A DNA stretch of 64,000 nucleotides, from positions 9,238,001 to 9,302,000 of the forward strand of contig NZ_CP022098.1 of the NCBI RefSeq assembly GCF_002305875.1, written 5' to 3'. The position numbers and the translations under genes are program-made. The DNA comes from Cystobacter fuscus (GTDB lineage Bacteria; Myxococcota; Myxococcia; Myxococcales; Myxococcaceae). Every line of letters starts with the position of its first letter. Position 1 is the stretch's first letter. This document shows, piece by piece, positions 10,357 to 21,096 of the stretch. A model generated the notes under the pieces. It was given only the letters and a program-made list of their open reading frames with translations, was not told the origin of the DNA and ran no database searches.

Positions 10357-11862
10357 TCAGATGCGCTCGTAGACGCGGACATAGTCCACGTACACGCGAT
10401 GCGGGAACAGGCTCATGTCCACGCCCTGGCTGCCCCCCCACGAACCGCCGATGGCCAGGTTCAACAGGAGGTAGTGAGGCTTGTCGAAAGGCCACTTCGT
10501 GCTCGTCCCCTCGTTGAGGAAGGTGAAGTACTTCACCGAGTCCACGAAGAAGTCGATGCGATCCGGAAACCACTCGATGGCGTAGAGGTGGTAGTCGAGC
10601 CAGGGCGAGGACGCCTGGGTACTGCCGCCCCGCGGACCCGCGGAGGAGCCGTGGTAGTAGAACGGCGTGTGGACGGTGCCATGGATGGCGGTGGGCTGGT
10701 AGCCGACGTTCTCCATGATGTCGATCTCCCCGCACGCCGGCCAACCGACCTGGTCGATGTTCGTGCCCAGCAACCAGAAGGCTGGCCACGTTCCCTTGCC
10801 AGTGGGCAGCCGGGCGAACACCTCGATGCGACCCTGGAGGAAGCTCTTCTTGCCCTTGGTGACGAGGCTGGCCGAGGTGATGTCGTGCCCGTTCCAGCCA
10901 TCCTTGCGAGCCTCGAGGATGAGCTGACCATTCTCGCGCCGGGCGTTCTCCAGGCGGCCCTGGGTGTAGTACTGGAGTTCGTTGTTGCGCACGTAGCCGA
11001 CCTCGTAGCCCCAGCGCGTCGGATCCGGCGGACCCGAGCCGTCGAACTCGTCCTGCCAGACCAGCCGCCAGTTCGAGGGCGGGGGCGTGCCCGTCTTCAC
11101 CGCCAGCAGAGTGGGCGCCTGCTCGATCCATTGACCATCGGCGCCCTGGTGACTGGTGAAGACCTTCCAGGTGCCCGCCTGGTCCAACGTCCGCGTCGCG
11201 GACAACGTGACGGATTCCCCTGGCTGGAAGGTGCGCCCGTGGATCGCGGGCGACAGATCCGCCTGTGAGCCATCGGGCCGGCGAGCCGCGATGACCAGCG
11301 TCTGGACGGAGAAGGGGGTGGTGCCGGTGTTCTGGTACGTCACCGTGCCCTGGAGGAGCTCGCCCACGAAGGGAGCGCTCGTGTTGAGCGCCAGGGGCCT
11401 GGTCATGCTCAGGCGGCTCGTGGCGGGCGCCAGGAGGGTGAGGGTGCGCGGTGCTTCCTCGTGCCACGCACCACTGCTGTCCTGCCAACTGGCGAAGAGC
11501 TTCCAGGTACCCGGGGCATCACTGGCGGAGAAGGTACGGCCGGCCGTCAGCGAGAGCGTCTGGCCGGGCGTCAGCGTCCGCGTCCCCGTACCGGGCGAGA
11601 GGTCCGCGTAGCCTCCCGTGGGCGTCCGCATGGCGATGGCGAGGTTGGCGATGACGAGATTCTGGCCCGTGGTGTTCTTGTAGGTGACGGAGCCTTCGAC
11701 GCGCTCGCCCTGGAGGAAGGCGACCTTGTTGAGCGACAGCGGCGCGCTCACCTCGAAGCCCGCGAGCGATTGCTCGACCTGGACCAGGGACTTCTCCTCC
11801 GCGCTGCCCCCACAGCCCACCGCCCACAGGACGGCGAGCATCCGGACCCACTGAAACCTCAT
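10357..11862 (-). CDS. Secreted GH16 beta-glucanase lipoprotein with two N-terminal beta-sandwich repeats
   Basis: 501 residues. A lipoprotein signal ends at Cys17 (LWAVGC). Two homologous ~100-residue repeats follow (about 34-135 and 145-250; shared pattern QG..VTYxNT...ADLSP...PG..V.L.A.R...GTWK.F.S.Q), probably Ig-like. The C-terminal GH16 laminarinase-like domain (about 262-501) starts LVWQDEFDG and has the catalytic GEIDIMENVG motif (nucleophile E379, D381, acid/base E384). GH16 members hydrolyse beta-1,3- or beta-1,3-1,4-glucans, which suits a predator of fungi or a degrader of polysaccharide. The ATG at 11862 has GAGGAG upstream; the longer open frame lacks a signal peptide. It is convergent with the kinase gene to the left. 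Confidence 0.92.
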   Translation of the reverse strand: MRFQWVRMLAVLWAVGCGGSAEEKSLVQVEQSLAGFEVSAPLSLNKVAFLQGERVEGSVTYKNTTGQNLVIANLAIAMRTPTGGYADLSPGTGTRTLTPGQTLSLTAGRTFSASDAPGTWKLFASWQDSSGAWHEEAPRTLTLLAPATSRLSMTRPLALNTSAPFVGELLQGTVTYQNTGTTPFSVQTLVIAARRPDGSQADLSPAIHGRTFQPGESVTLSATRTLDQAGTWKVFTSHQGADGQWIEQAPTLLAVKTGTPPPSNWRLVWQDEFDGSGPPDPTRWGYEVGYVRNNELQYYTQGRLENARRENGQLILEARKDGWNGHDITSASLVTKGKKSFLQGRIEVFARLPTGKGTWPAFWLLGTNIDQVGWPACGEIDIMENVGYQPTAIHGTVHTPFYYHGSSAGPRGGSTQASSPWLDYHLYAIEWFPDRIDFFVDSVKYFTFLNEGTSTKWPFDKPHYLLLNLAIGGSWGGSQGVDMSLFPHRVYVDYVRVYERI

Positions 11863-12008
11863 GACTTGACTCCTCGTGCGGTGGCGACGGGTACCCGGCA
11901 TGCGACAACCGCGTGCGAGCGGAGGCACTTCCAGGAACTCGAAGAATATACTCCATCCGAGTAAAACCTGTAAACGCACCCAACATCCGCTCCCTTGGGA
12001 ACGGGCCA

Positions 12009-12395
12009 TCAAGAAGACCGCTGCCACCACCACCGCACGAGCCACAGCCCGAGCGCTGCCCAGAGGGCAATGATGATGGCGCCAGCGATCCAGTTCGTCT
12101 CGCGCGGGCGCGCCTCTCGAAGGGCCCGCTCCCGGCATTCCGCGAGCACCGTCGGAGGGATGAGCCGGCGGACGAGCAGGATGCCCAGCGGGAGAAGAAT
12201 CAGGTCATCGAGGTAGCCCAGGACGGGGATGAAGTCGGGAATGAGGTCCACGGGACTCAGGGCGTACGCGACCACCGCCGCCGCCAGGAGCTTCGCGTAC
12301 CACGGCACCGCGGGGTGCCGGACCGCGAGGAGCAGCGCCACCACCTCTGTCTTGAGCGCCCGGGCCTTCTGCTTCCACCGCTCCAAGGCCTTCAT
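12009..12395 (-). CDS. YkvA/DUF1232-family small membrane protein
   Basis: 128 residues. The core LLAVRHPAVPWYAKLLAAAVVAYALSPVDLIPDFIPVLGYLDDLILLP contains the DUF1232 signature (Y..SPxDLIPDxxPxxGxxDD). A second hydrophobic segment (TNWIAGAIIIALWAALGLWLV) with a basic end closes the protein. Function in this family is not established. The ATG at 12395 (MKALERWK) is preferred, since the longer frame to 12479 adds an implausible Arg-rich leader. It is divergent from the NACHT gene, with about 180 bp between the starts. Confidence 0.8.
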   Translation of the reverse strand: MKALERWKQKARALKTEVVALLLAVRHPAVPWYAKLLAAAVVAYALSPVDLIPDFIPVLGYLDDLILLPLGILLVRRLIPPTVLAECRERALREARPRETNWIAGAIIIALWAALGLWLVRWWWQRSS

Positions 12396-12572
12396 GGAGG
12401 CACCCTCGCCCCCTGAGTGAGATCCGCGCACCAGCAAGACAAGGCATCGCCTGGGTGCGCGGACACGCACCAGCCCCACGGGCCCGAGAAAGACGCGTAT
12501 CCTCGCGGGCTCACATTCCTCCGCCGAACTCTCCGTACTGTGAGGCCCAGGTCCTTCGGTGCAGGGGAATTC

Positions 12573-14810
12573 ATGTCGTTACGAGTCGAGGAGCAACTGC
12601 TGGCGTTGACCGCGGGCACGGCCTTTCAGCTCGTCTGGGAGGGGCTCAAGGGTCTGAGCAGACGCATCGCCGACCATGACAGGGTTCGACGGGGAATGCA
12701 TGCGTACGCCCGGAACTTCCTGGAGCGGTACGGGAACATCAAGGTCCTCAACATGGATCAGCCTGTTCCCTTGAGGGACATCTACGTGGCCGCCCAGGCG
12801 ATTCCTCCGCGGGCCATGAAGAGCTTCTGCTCGGTGGAAGAGCTGCACAAGTTGTTCCTTCTGCGAGGCAAGCGCTTGTCCTGGCCGAAGGCGCATCCAG
12901 GCAGCAGGACAGACTGCCTGGAGCATTCCAACAAGTCCCGCTTTCTCAACGTCCTCGGTTGCCCTGGGGCGGGCAAGTCCACCTTCCTCCGCCGGCTCGG
13001 CCTGGAGGCGCTCCTACCGCGACGAACCTGGAGCGCCCCCTTGCTCGAATCGCTCGGCCGCGGACCCGACCTCGGCGCCATTGAACTCAGCCGCTACGAG
13101 CACGACTGCCTTCCCGTCCTGATCGAGCTTCGCCGCTTCCGCACGGATGCGATCGATCTCACCCCACTCATCCAGAACGAGTTGGCGATCTGTGGCCTGC
13201 CCGAGTCCGGCGAGCTGGTCAGAACACTCCTGGAGGAAGGACGCCTCCTGCTCCTCCTCGATGGCGTGGATGAGGTCCCCGACTGTCAGCTCGACAAGGC
13301 CATCTCGCACATGAGTGACTTCGTGGACCGCTACAGCGGCAACCGCTTCGTCATCTCGTGCCGGACCGCTTTCTACAAGGGTTACTTCAGCCGCTTCGAG
13401 GATGTGCTCCTGTCCGACTTCGACGACCAGCAGGTCGCCAGCTTCGTCCAGAACTGGTTCCGTTCCGACACGGATCGCCAGTACCGGCTCTCCGAGGAGT
13501 TCTTGAAGTTGCTCGGGGAACCCGCCCACGCCTCCGCCAGGGAACTGGCCCACACGCCCCTGCTGCTGACGTTTCTCTGCCTCACCTACGATGACCGCCA
13601 GCGCCTGCCCGCCAACCGGAGCGAGCTCTACCGGCAGGCGCTGGAGATTCTCATGGAGCGGTGGGCCGCCTCCAAGCGCGTCCACCATGAGCCCATCTAC
13701 CGGGAGCTCCATGCCAGGATGGAAGTACAGATGTTGGCCGAGATCGCCGCGCCAGCCTTTCACGACAACCGCTATTTCTTCACCCGCCGGGAGCTGACCG
13801 AGTCCATCACCCACTTCCTCCGCGAGGAGCTCAATGCGCCCAAGCACCTGAATGGAGACCAGGTGTTGCAGGCCATCGAGGTCCAACAAGGACTCATCGT
13901 TCAGCGGGCCCAGGACGCCTGGTCATTCTCGCACCTCACGCTGCAGGAGTACCTCACGGCCATCTGGCATGAGGACCCCCAGCGGCTCGCGGAGCTCGTC
14001 CGCACGCGCCTGTTCGATGCGCGCTGGCAAGAAGTCTTCATCCTCCTGGCGGGAGCGGTCCGCAAAGCGGATGATCTGTTGCTGCGGATGCAGCAATCCG
14101 CCGAACAGCATTTGGGGAATGCCGTCCGGCTCGTGCGCTGGGCGAGCAGCAAGCACGTGCCCCTGGACGATGCGGAGCAGACCGCGGCCCGACGTGCCTT
14201 CGCCATGGCCCTCGCCTTCGACATCAGCCAGGCGATAGACCTCGACCGCATTCTCGCCGAGGAGTTCGACCCCTATCGCAAGTGCGACTTCTCCGTCTCC
14301 CTCATCATCAACCGGATCGAGGCCCGCGGCCTCGGTTTCGACTTCAATCTGGCTCGCGACCTCGTCCGCGAACTCGGCTCCAGCCACGACATCGCCTACG
14401 ACTTCAACCTCGACTGCAGCTACATCTGGGCTCAGGCCAAGGGCCGGGCCCGGGACTTCTTTGTCAGGCACGCCCGGTGTCTGATCAACGCCTTCGCCGA
14501 ACTGGCTTCAAGCCGGGTCCTCTCGGGGAAGTGGGATGAGGTGGAACCGCGGGTGCAAGTCCTACGTCATCAACTGAGCTGGAATGCTTCGTTCCAAGAT
14601 GTACTCAAGACGTGGAGACAGCTCTTGGGGCTCTTCGTCAGGACGCTGCAACTCTCCCCTGAGCCACGCGAGCTGGTGGAAGGCAGGGCCAGGCTCGAAA
14701 AATACCTGTCGGCGTGCCTGCTGATCGTCCATTGCAAGGACGCGGCGATGCGCGTCAGCCGCTCGGTCTGGGAGGAGATCTGCCTGCGAATGCTCAACCC
14801 TCCGGCGTAG
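12573..14810 (+). CDS. NACHT-domain STAND NTPase, candidate anti-phage protein
   Basis: 745 residues. An N-terminal ~110-residue helical region carries YARNFLERYG..KVLNMDQPVPLRDIYV, as found before NACHT modules. The P-loop GCPGAGKST lies at 129-137, Walker B LLLLLDGVDEVPD near 230, a NACHT sensor-like VISCRTAFY near 265, and a winged-helix motif FSHLTLQEYL near 450. About 280 C-terminal residues are helical and unrecognised. STAND NTPases oligomerise when a sensor domain meets its trigger; bacterial NACHT proteins include characterised phage-defence factors. No nuclease, TIR, protease or pore-forming effector is recognisable, so the output is unknown. GC and codon use resemble the neighbours. 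The ATG at 12573 (AGGGGA upstream) is preferred to the open frame from 12417. Confidence 0.85.
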   Translation: MSLRVEEQLLALTAGTAFQLVWEGLKGLSRRIADHDRVRRGMHAYARNFLERYGNIKVLNMDQPVPLRDIYVAAQAIPPRAMKSFCSVEELHKLFLLRGKRLSWPKAHPGSRTDCLEHSNKSRFLNVLGCPGAGKSTFLRRLGLEALLPRRTWSAPLLESLGRGPDLGAIELSRYEHDCLPVLIELRRFRTDAIDLTPLIQNELAICGLPESGELVRTLLEEGRLLLLLDGVDEVPDCQLDKAISHMSDFVDRYSGNRFVISCRTAFYKGYFSRFEDVLLSDFDDQQVASFVQNWFRSDTDRQYRLSEEFLKLLGEPAHASARELAHTPLLLTFLCLTYDDRQRLPANRSELYRQALEILMERWAASKRVHHEPIYRELHARMEVQMLAEIAAPAFHDNRYFFTRRELTESITHFLREELNAPKHLNGDQVLQAIEVQQGLIVQRAQDAWSFSHLTLQEYLTAIWHEDPQRLAELVRTRLFDARWQEVFILLAGAVRKADDLLLRMQQSAEQHLGNAVRLVRWASSKHVPLDDAEQTAARRAFAMALAFDISQAIDLDRILAEEFDPYRKCDFSVSLIINRIEARGLGFDFNLARDLVRELGSSHDIAYDFNLDCSYIWAQAKGRARDFFVRHARCLINAFAELASSRVLSGKWDEVEPRVQVLRHQLSWNASFQDVLKTWRQLLGLFVRTLQLSPEPRELVEGRARLEKYLSACLLIVHCKDAAMRVSRSVWEEICLRMLNPPA

Positions 14811-14831
14811 TCGCATCCACCCTCATGCGCC

Positions 14832-15986
14832 TCACCTTCCGGAGAAGTCGCGCACCAGCGCCACGACCCGATCCACCTCGGCGGGCTGGATGTAGAAGTG
14901 GGGCGAGAGGCGGATGCGGCCCCGGCGCAGGGAGAAGCTCACGAGGTTCTCGGTGAGGTGCGTGGCGAGCGCCTTCACATCCCCCCGAGGAGGCAGGAAG
15001 GTGAGGATTCCCGCGCGGTGCTCGGGGGTGGGGCCGGTGGAGCACCCCAGGGCACGCAGCTCCGCGTCCGCGTGGACGAGCAGCTCGCGGATGCGCGCCG
15101 CGACGGCGTCCATCCCCACCTCCAGCAGCAGGCCCAGGGCGGCGTGGAGCGCGTAGATGCCCGCGTAGTTGTGGCTGCCCTCCTCGAACTTCCTGGCATC
15201 CGGGCGCAGCTCGAAGTGGGCCTCGTTGAAGTTCCAGGCGTCGGTGGTGGATCGCCAGCCGACGAGCACGGGCCGCACGCGTGGCAACACGTTCCGGTCC
15301 ACGTAGAAGAAGCCGATTCCCGCCACGCCAATCATCCACTTGTGGCTGTCGGCGCTGAGGAAGTGGATGCGGCACTTCTTCACGTCCACGGGGATGCAGC
15401 CCACGCTCTGGATGCCATCCACGCAGAAGAGGACGCCCGCGCGCTCGCACAGCGCGCCAATCGCCTCCAGGTCCGTGCGGTAGCCCGAGGCGAACTGCAC
15501 GGAGCTCACGGCGACGAGCCGGGTACGGGGAGTGAGCGCGGCGGCCACGGCCTCGGGGGTCACCCCGCCCTCGCGCGCCTCGATCTCCCGCACGATCACA
15601 CCGCGGTCACGCAGGTGCAGCCAGGGGTAGACGTTGGAGGGGTACTCGATGGACGCGGCGACGGCGACCTCGTCCCCGGGGCGCCAGTCGAGCCCCTCGG
15701 CGACGAGGCCGAGCCCATGCCCCGTGTTGCGCACGAAGGCGATCTCCTCGGGCTCGGCGCCGATGATGCGGGCGGCGAGCGCCCGGGTGGCCTCGGTGCG
15801 CGCCTCCCAACCCCGCTCGTAGCGCACGCCGTGCAGCAGCAGATCCTCCGACCACTCCCGGATGGCGGTGGCGGCCCGCTGGCTCGTGGGCGAAACACCC
15901 GCGTGGTTGAAGGCGAGCTGCTCGCGCACGATGGGGAACTCGGAGCGGTAGGCATCGAAATCAGGGGACGGAGCCATGCCCGCCAC
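14832..15986 (-). CDS. Class-V PLP-dependent aminotransferase / cysteine-desulfurase-like enzyme
   Basis: 384 residues if the GTG at 15986 is used, 381 from the ATG at 15977. Fold type I PLP enzyme: an N-terminal FNHAGVSPTS entry, CVDGIQSVG (Asp/Gln PLP contacts) and the Schiff-base lysine in SADSHKWMIGVAG. It is closest in pattern to isopenicillin-N-epimerase-like/selenocysteine-lyase-like proteins of the CsdA superfamily; the substrate cannot be read from the sequence. It ends a same-strand run with the catalase-like gene 16 nt upstream and the S9 peptidase beyond, so it is probably co-transcribed with them. GGAG upstream fits the GTG; neither start is decisive. Confidence 0.85.
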   Translation of the reverse strand: MAGMAPSPDFDAYRSEFPIVREQLAFNHAGVSPTSQRAATAIREWSEDLLLHGVRYERGWEARTEATRALAARIIGAEPEEIAFVRNTGHGLGLVAEGLDWRPGDEVAVAASIEYPSNVYPWLHLRDRGVIVREIEAREGGVTPEAVAAALTPRTRLVAVSSVQFASGYRTDLEAIGALCERAGVLFCVDGIQSVGCIPVDVKKCRIHFLSADSHKWMIGVAGIGFFYVDRNVLPRVRPVLVGWRSTTDAWNFNEAHFELRPDARKFEEGSHNYAGIYALHAALGLLLEVGMDAVAARIRELLVHADAELRALGCSTGPTPEHRAGILTFLPPRGDVKALATHLTENLVSFSLRRGRIRLSPHFYIQPAEVDRVVALVRDFSGR

Positions 15987-16002
15987 CCTACTCCGCCCCG
16001 GC

Positions 16003-17094
16003 TCAGGCCGGAATGTCCGAGAGGTCCCGGGGCTCCACGCGCGGGCGCACGTTCATCTCGTGCCGGAAGCGGGAGGACGCCTCATAGGCCGTGCGCCGCA
16101 CGCGCATGATGGAGCCCAGGGGGCGATGCGCCTCGATGCAATGCCAGGGGTTGAAGGACAGCACGTCATCGGCGTAGACGCGGCGCGCGGGGCTGTAGGC
16201 GTCCTGACGAGGCAGGGAGATCCTCGCGATGGGCTGGTGGGGCGACAGGCGCTCGGGCCACTCGACCGAGGCGTCCTCCACCGGCATGCGCTCCAGGTCC
16301 GTGCAGAGCTGGGCCCTCAATTCGTACTCCGCCGGGTGCGAGTCGAAGAAGGCGGTGACGAGGTCGCGCACGCCCGAGGACGGATCATCGATGTCGAGTT
16401 CCCTGCCCGTGAGCCGCCGGAGCTCCGGGGACAAGGGGGCGGCGCTGAGCTTCGCGATGTGGTCCCCGAAGCGCAGCGCGGCCATGCTGTGGAACGTCTC
16501 CCCCAACGGATGGGTGTTGCGCACCGCCAGCGCCTTCACCGTCTCGTTGTGGACGCCGGCCAGCCCCAGCACCTTGTGGGCACCCCGCGCGAGCGTGGAG
16601 GTGAGCTGCTTGGAGAACTCGGAAGCGGAGCCACGGCTCTCGGCGAACCGCTGGACCTTCCAGTAGGCGGCGACATCCCCGAACGGGATGACCGGATGAT
16701 TGACCAGCAGCCAGTCCTGGGTCTTCTCGTCCCGGTGCTCCGGCAGGACCTTGTTCCCCTCCACCCCCAGCATCTTGATGGCCATGCCCCGCTGGGTCGC
16801 GATGCGATCGCTCTGCAGGTCTCCCGGCGCCGAGGAGAAGCGCACCACGATGGGGTAGCTGCGCGGCTCGGCGAAGACGCCCTGGCGCAGGTGCTCTGGC
16901 AGACCGTCGAGCACGGTCAACGTGCCAACGAGCACCCCATGGCTCTTGGCGTGCGCGTCGCGCTGGGCATGGCGGTGGCGCTCGAAGTGAGCGCGGTTCA
17001 CCCGTCCCATCGACGCGACGATCTTCTGGATCAGCGCGTCCTCGTCCGCCTGGCGGACCTCCACGGAATCGGTGTAGCGAATGTAGTGCGTCAT
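16003..17094 (-). CDS. Catalase-family heme protein (y4iL-like clade)
   Basis: 363 residues, shorter than monofunctional catalases (about 480). The catalase-like core is visible: the distal-His region AHAKSHGVLVGTL, VVRFSSAPGD, RGMAIKMLGVEG, LLVNHPVI, and near the C-terminus FNPWHCIEAHRPLGSIMRVRRTAY with the R..xY proximal arrangement. It belongs with the small catalase-like subfamily (heme-binding, often with peroxygenase or unknown activity) rather than true KatA enzymes, so H2O2 dismutation should not be assumed. No signal peptide. It sits 91 nt after the S9 peptidase and 16 nt before the aminotransferase on the same strand. Confidence 0.85.
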   Translation of the reverse strand: MTHYIRYTDSVEVRQADEDALIQKIVASMGRVNRAHFERHRHAQRDAHAKSHGVLVGTLTVLDGLPEHLRQGVFAEPRSYPIVVRFSSAPGDLQSDRIATQRGMAIKMLGVEGNKVLPEHRDEKTQDWLLVNHPVIPFGDVAAYWKVQRFAESRGSASEFSKQLTSTLARGAHKVLGLAGVHNETVKALAVRNTHPLGETFHSMAALRFGDHIAKLSAAPLSPELRRLTGRELDIDDPSSGVRDLVTAFFDSHPAEYELRAQLCTDLERMPVEDASVEWPERLSPHQPIARISLPRQDAYSPARRVYADDVLSFNPWHCIEAHRPLGSIMRVRRTAYEASSRFRHEMNVRPRVEPRDLSDIPA

Positions 17095-17185
17095 CTCGGG
17101 CTTGCCTCCACTCCTCGGGCCAGGCGGCAGAGTGGAGGAACCCGCGGCGGAACTCTGTCGCGGCGGCGACAGAGCCCCGAGAAAG

Positions 17186-19243
<2,058 letters not shown>

Positions 19244-19349
19244 AGGGAATCCTCCGTACGGGTCAACCCGTCACGCCCCGGGACCAGGCCGGGGCGCGCG
19301 GCGACGGGACGGTGCCCGGTTCGACTCCCGGTGTCCACCGCTCTCGCAC

Positions 19350-20000
19350 TCACCCACGGGCCGCGCGCGTGCGGCCCTTGTCTCCCCGTCCGGAGCGGAC
19401 CTTGGACGCGCGCTTGCCCCCGGCCTTCGAGGGCGCCTTCTTCGACGACTTCTTCTTCGAGGAAGAAGTCTTCTTCGCGGACGCCTTCTTCTTGGGCTCC
19501 TCCTTCTTCAGGGGAGCGAGGATGGTGCCCCGGCAAGCGGGAGCGCCACAGCGGCAGACGTAGAGCGCCTCCTCCTCCGGGCCCATGTCCTCGGTGCGCT
19601 CGTAGCCGTAGTCGTAGCTGAGCTCCTCGCCCACGGCGATGTCGCGCAGGGCGTAGATGTAGATGCGCTCGTCCTCCAGGAAGGCCTGGCAGTTGGGAGC
19701 GCACGAGTGGTTGATGAACCGGGCGTCGTTGCCCTCACGCGCCGCGTCGATGACCGTGTCGTCGTCCACGCTGAAGAGGAAGGTGTGGTGGCGCGCCATG
19801 GCGCTGTCGTCGTAGCGCTCATCCGCCTCGTCCTGGGTGATGCGCTCGCCGAGGTACTCGATGATGCGCTCGCCCTTCTTGATGGGACGCGTGGCGAAGG
19901 CGCCCTGGCCCTGGATGGACGAGGGCCGCAGCGCGAAGGGCTGGACCGCGGGAAGGGAGGACTTACGGGAGGTGGGCTTCTTGGGGGAGGGAGCTGGCAT
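19350..20000 (-). CDS. SET-domain protein-lysine methyltransferase with histone-H1-like Lys-rich tail
   Basis: 216 residues. A SET domain (about 22-140) shows GQGAFATRPIKKGERIIEYLGE, the pseudoknot motif FINHSCAPNC and GEELSYDYGY. A post-SET cysteine cluster follows (VCRCGAPACRGT), which with the NHSC-loop Cys could bind zinc as in eukaryotic enzymes. Residues about 163-216 are almost wholly Lys, Ser, Ala, Pro and Arg, like histone H1 or bacterial H1-like nucleoid proteins, and should bind DNA. SET proteins methylate lysines from SAM; here the tail suggests a nucleoid protein as target, or self-methylation. This is inference. It is divergent from the DUF423 gene. Confidence 0.9.
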   Translation of the reverse strand: MPAPSPKKPTSRKSSLPAVQPFALRPSSIQGQGAFATRPIKKGERIIEYLGERITQDEADERYDDSAMARHHTFLFSVDDDTVIDAAREGNDARFINHSCAPNCQAFLEDERIYIYALRDIAVGEELSYDYGYERTEDMGPEEEALYVCRCGAPACRGTILAPLKKEEPKKKASAKKTSSSKKKSSKKAPSKAGGKRASKVRSGRGDKGRTRAARG

Positions 20001-20080
20001 CGGGAGAAAGTAGAGACGCGCTGGACTGGGCGCGGTAGGGTGCCTCGGTCGGACTTCTGAGGAAAGAAAGGCGCTCGACG

Positions 20081-20449
20081 ATGCGTCTGTGGCTCATTCT
20101 CGGCGCGGCAAGCGCGTTCCTGTCGGTGGCGGCGGGAGCTTTCGGTGCACATGCCCTGCGCACGAGGCTCCCTCCGGACATGCAAACCATCTTCGAAACA
20201 GGCGCGCGTTACCACATGTATCACTCGCTGGGACTCATCGCGGTCGGGCTACTCGCGCACCTGCGGCCTGGCCCCCTGCTCAACGGCGCGGGATGGGCCC
20301 TGGTGGTGGGCATCGTGCTCTTCTCCGGCAGCTTGTACGCCCTGGCGCTCTCCGGCGTGCGCGTCCTGGGCGCCATCACCCCCCTGGGGGGCGTGGGTTT
20401 CCTCGTGGGCTGGGTGCTGTTCGCCATCGCCGCCTGGCGCCAGGGCTGA
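20081..20449 (+). CDS. DUF423-family small membrane protein
   Basis: 122 residues with four hydrophobic helices. The first has the family hallmark GAASAFLSVAAGAFGAHALR, followed by the Y.MYHSLGLI segment and SGSLYALALSG....ITPLGG, all typical of DUF423 (YgdD/YwdK) proteins. Function unknown. A GAGGAAAGAAAGG stretch precedes the ATG. It is divergent from the SET-domain gene with 80 bp between starts. Confidence 0.9.
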   Translation: MRLWLILGAASAFLSVAAGAFGAHALRTRLPPDMQTIFETGARYHMYHSLGLIAVGLLAHLRPGPLLNGAGWALVVGIVLFSGSLYALALSGVRVLGAITPLGGVGFLVGWVLFAIAAWRQG

Positions 20450-20594
20450 GTCCGCCCCTCCGCTTATTTCCGGGGACCCGCACCGCCAATCGGCTCGGCC
20501 CCCTCGCTCCGCTCCCCTGCCTGCTTTCCAGAGAGGTGCCAGGCAGGTGCATCCGCCCCGGGTGATCACCACCGTACAACTGGGAGGACGCACC

Positions 20595-21059
20595 ATGGCG
20601 GACGAGCCCGAGCGGATGGAGGACGAGCTACGACTGTTGCGTGAGCGACGACACCGGGCCCGGTGCACCCGGAGCTACGCGCTCTTCCTGGAGAAGCTCG
20701 GCGAGCGGAGCGGCCTGCCCAGGGAACAGGCCCGGCGGGCACTGGTGTCGGTGTTGTGCGCGCTGGAACGACCCCTGCGTCACGTCACGGCGGATGATCC
20801 GCGGGCGTGGCTTCCCCTGAAGCTCCAGGAAGTACTCCAAGGCTGTCCTCGCCAAGGAGACGACGTCCCCGGACCCTCGGGTCTGGAGGCGTTGCTCCAA
20901 CGCGTGGAAGCGGACATCGGGGCGGACCGGGCCCGGGCGGAGAGCGTGACCCGGGCGGTCCTCGCCACCCTCCGCGCCTGTATCACCGAGGGTGAAGCCC
21001 AACAGGTGAGCGACGCACTGCCCGCGGACATGCGGGCACTCTGGGCGCGAGCCTGCTGA
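20595..21059 (+). CDS. DUF2267-like small cytoplasmic protein
   Basis: 154 residues, highly charged and helical, with no signal or membrane segment. The C-terminal half (RAVLATLRACITEGEAQQVSDALPADMRALW) follows the DUF2267 pattern (R.VL..L...ls.gea.dl.aqLP.e.r..w). The first half (ARRALVSVLCALERPL...RAWLPLKLQEVL) looks like a degenerate second copy. Function unknown. TGGGAGGACG upstream supports the ATG at 20595; the longer open frame from 20145 is a shadow of DUF423. It is followed after 37 nt by a CBS-domain gene, a pairing common in stress-response sets. Confidence 0.75.
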   Translation: MADEPERMEDELRLLRERRHRARCTRSYALFLEKLGERSGLPREQARRALVSVLCALERPLRHVTADDPRAWLPLKLQEVLQGCPRQGDDVPGPSGLEALLQRVEADIGADRARAESVTRAVLATLRACITEGEAQQVSDALPADMRALWARAC

Positions 21060-21096
21060 CCTCTCCCGGACAACCCCTGCGAAGGAGCCGTCGATC

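Noticed and set aside
19311-19339. A tRNA T-arm-like stretch (GGTTCGACTCCCGGTGTCCACC-type end, split here as GGTTCGACTC and CCGGTGTCC)
   Set aside because: The 5-bp T stem has a central C-C mismatch and no matching 5' acceptor strand, D-arm or anticodon arm is found in the preceding ~80 bases, so it is not a tRNA. An integration-site remnant is conceivable but has no integrase nearby.
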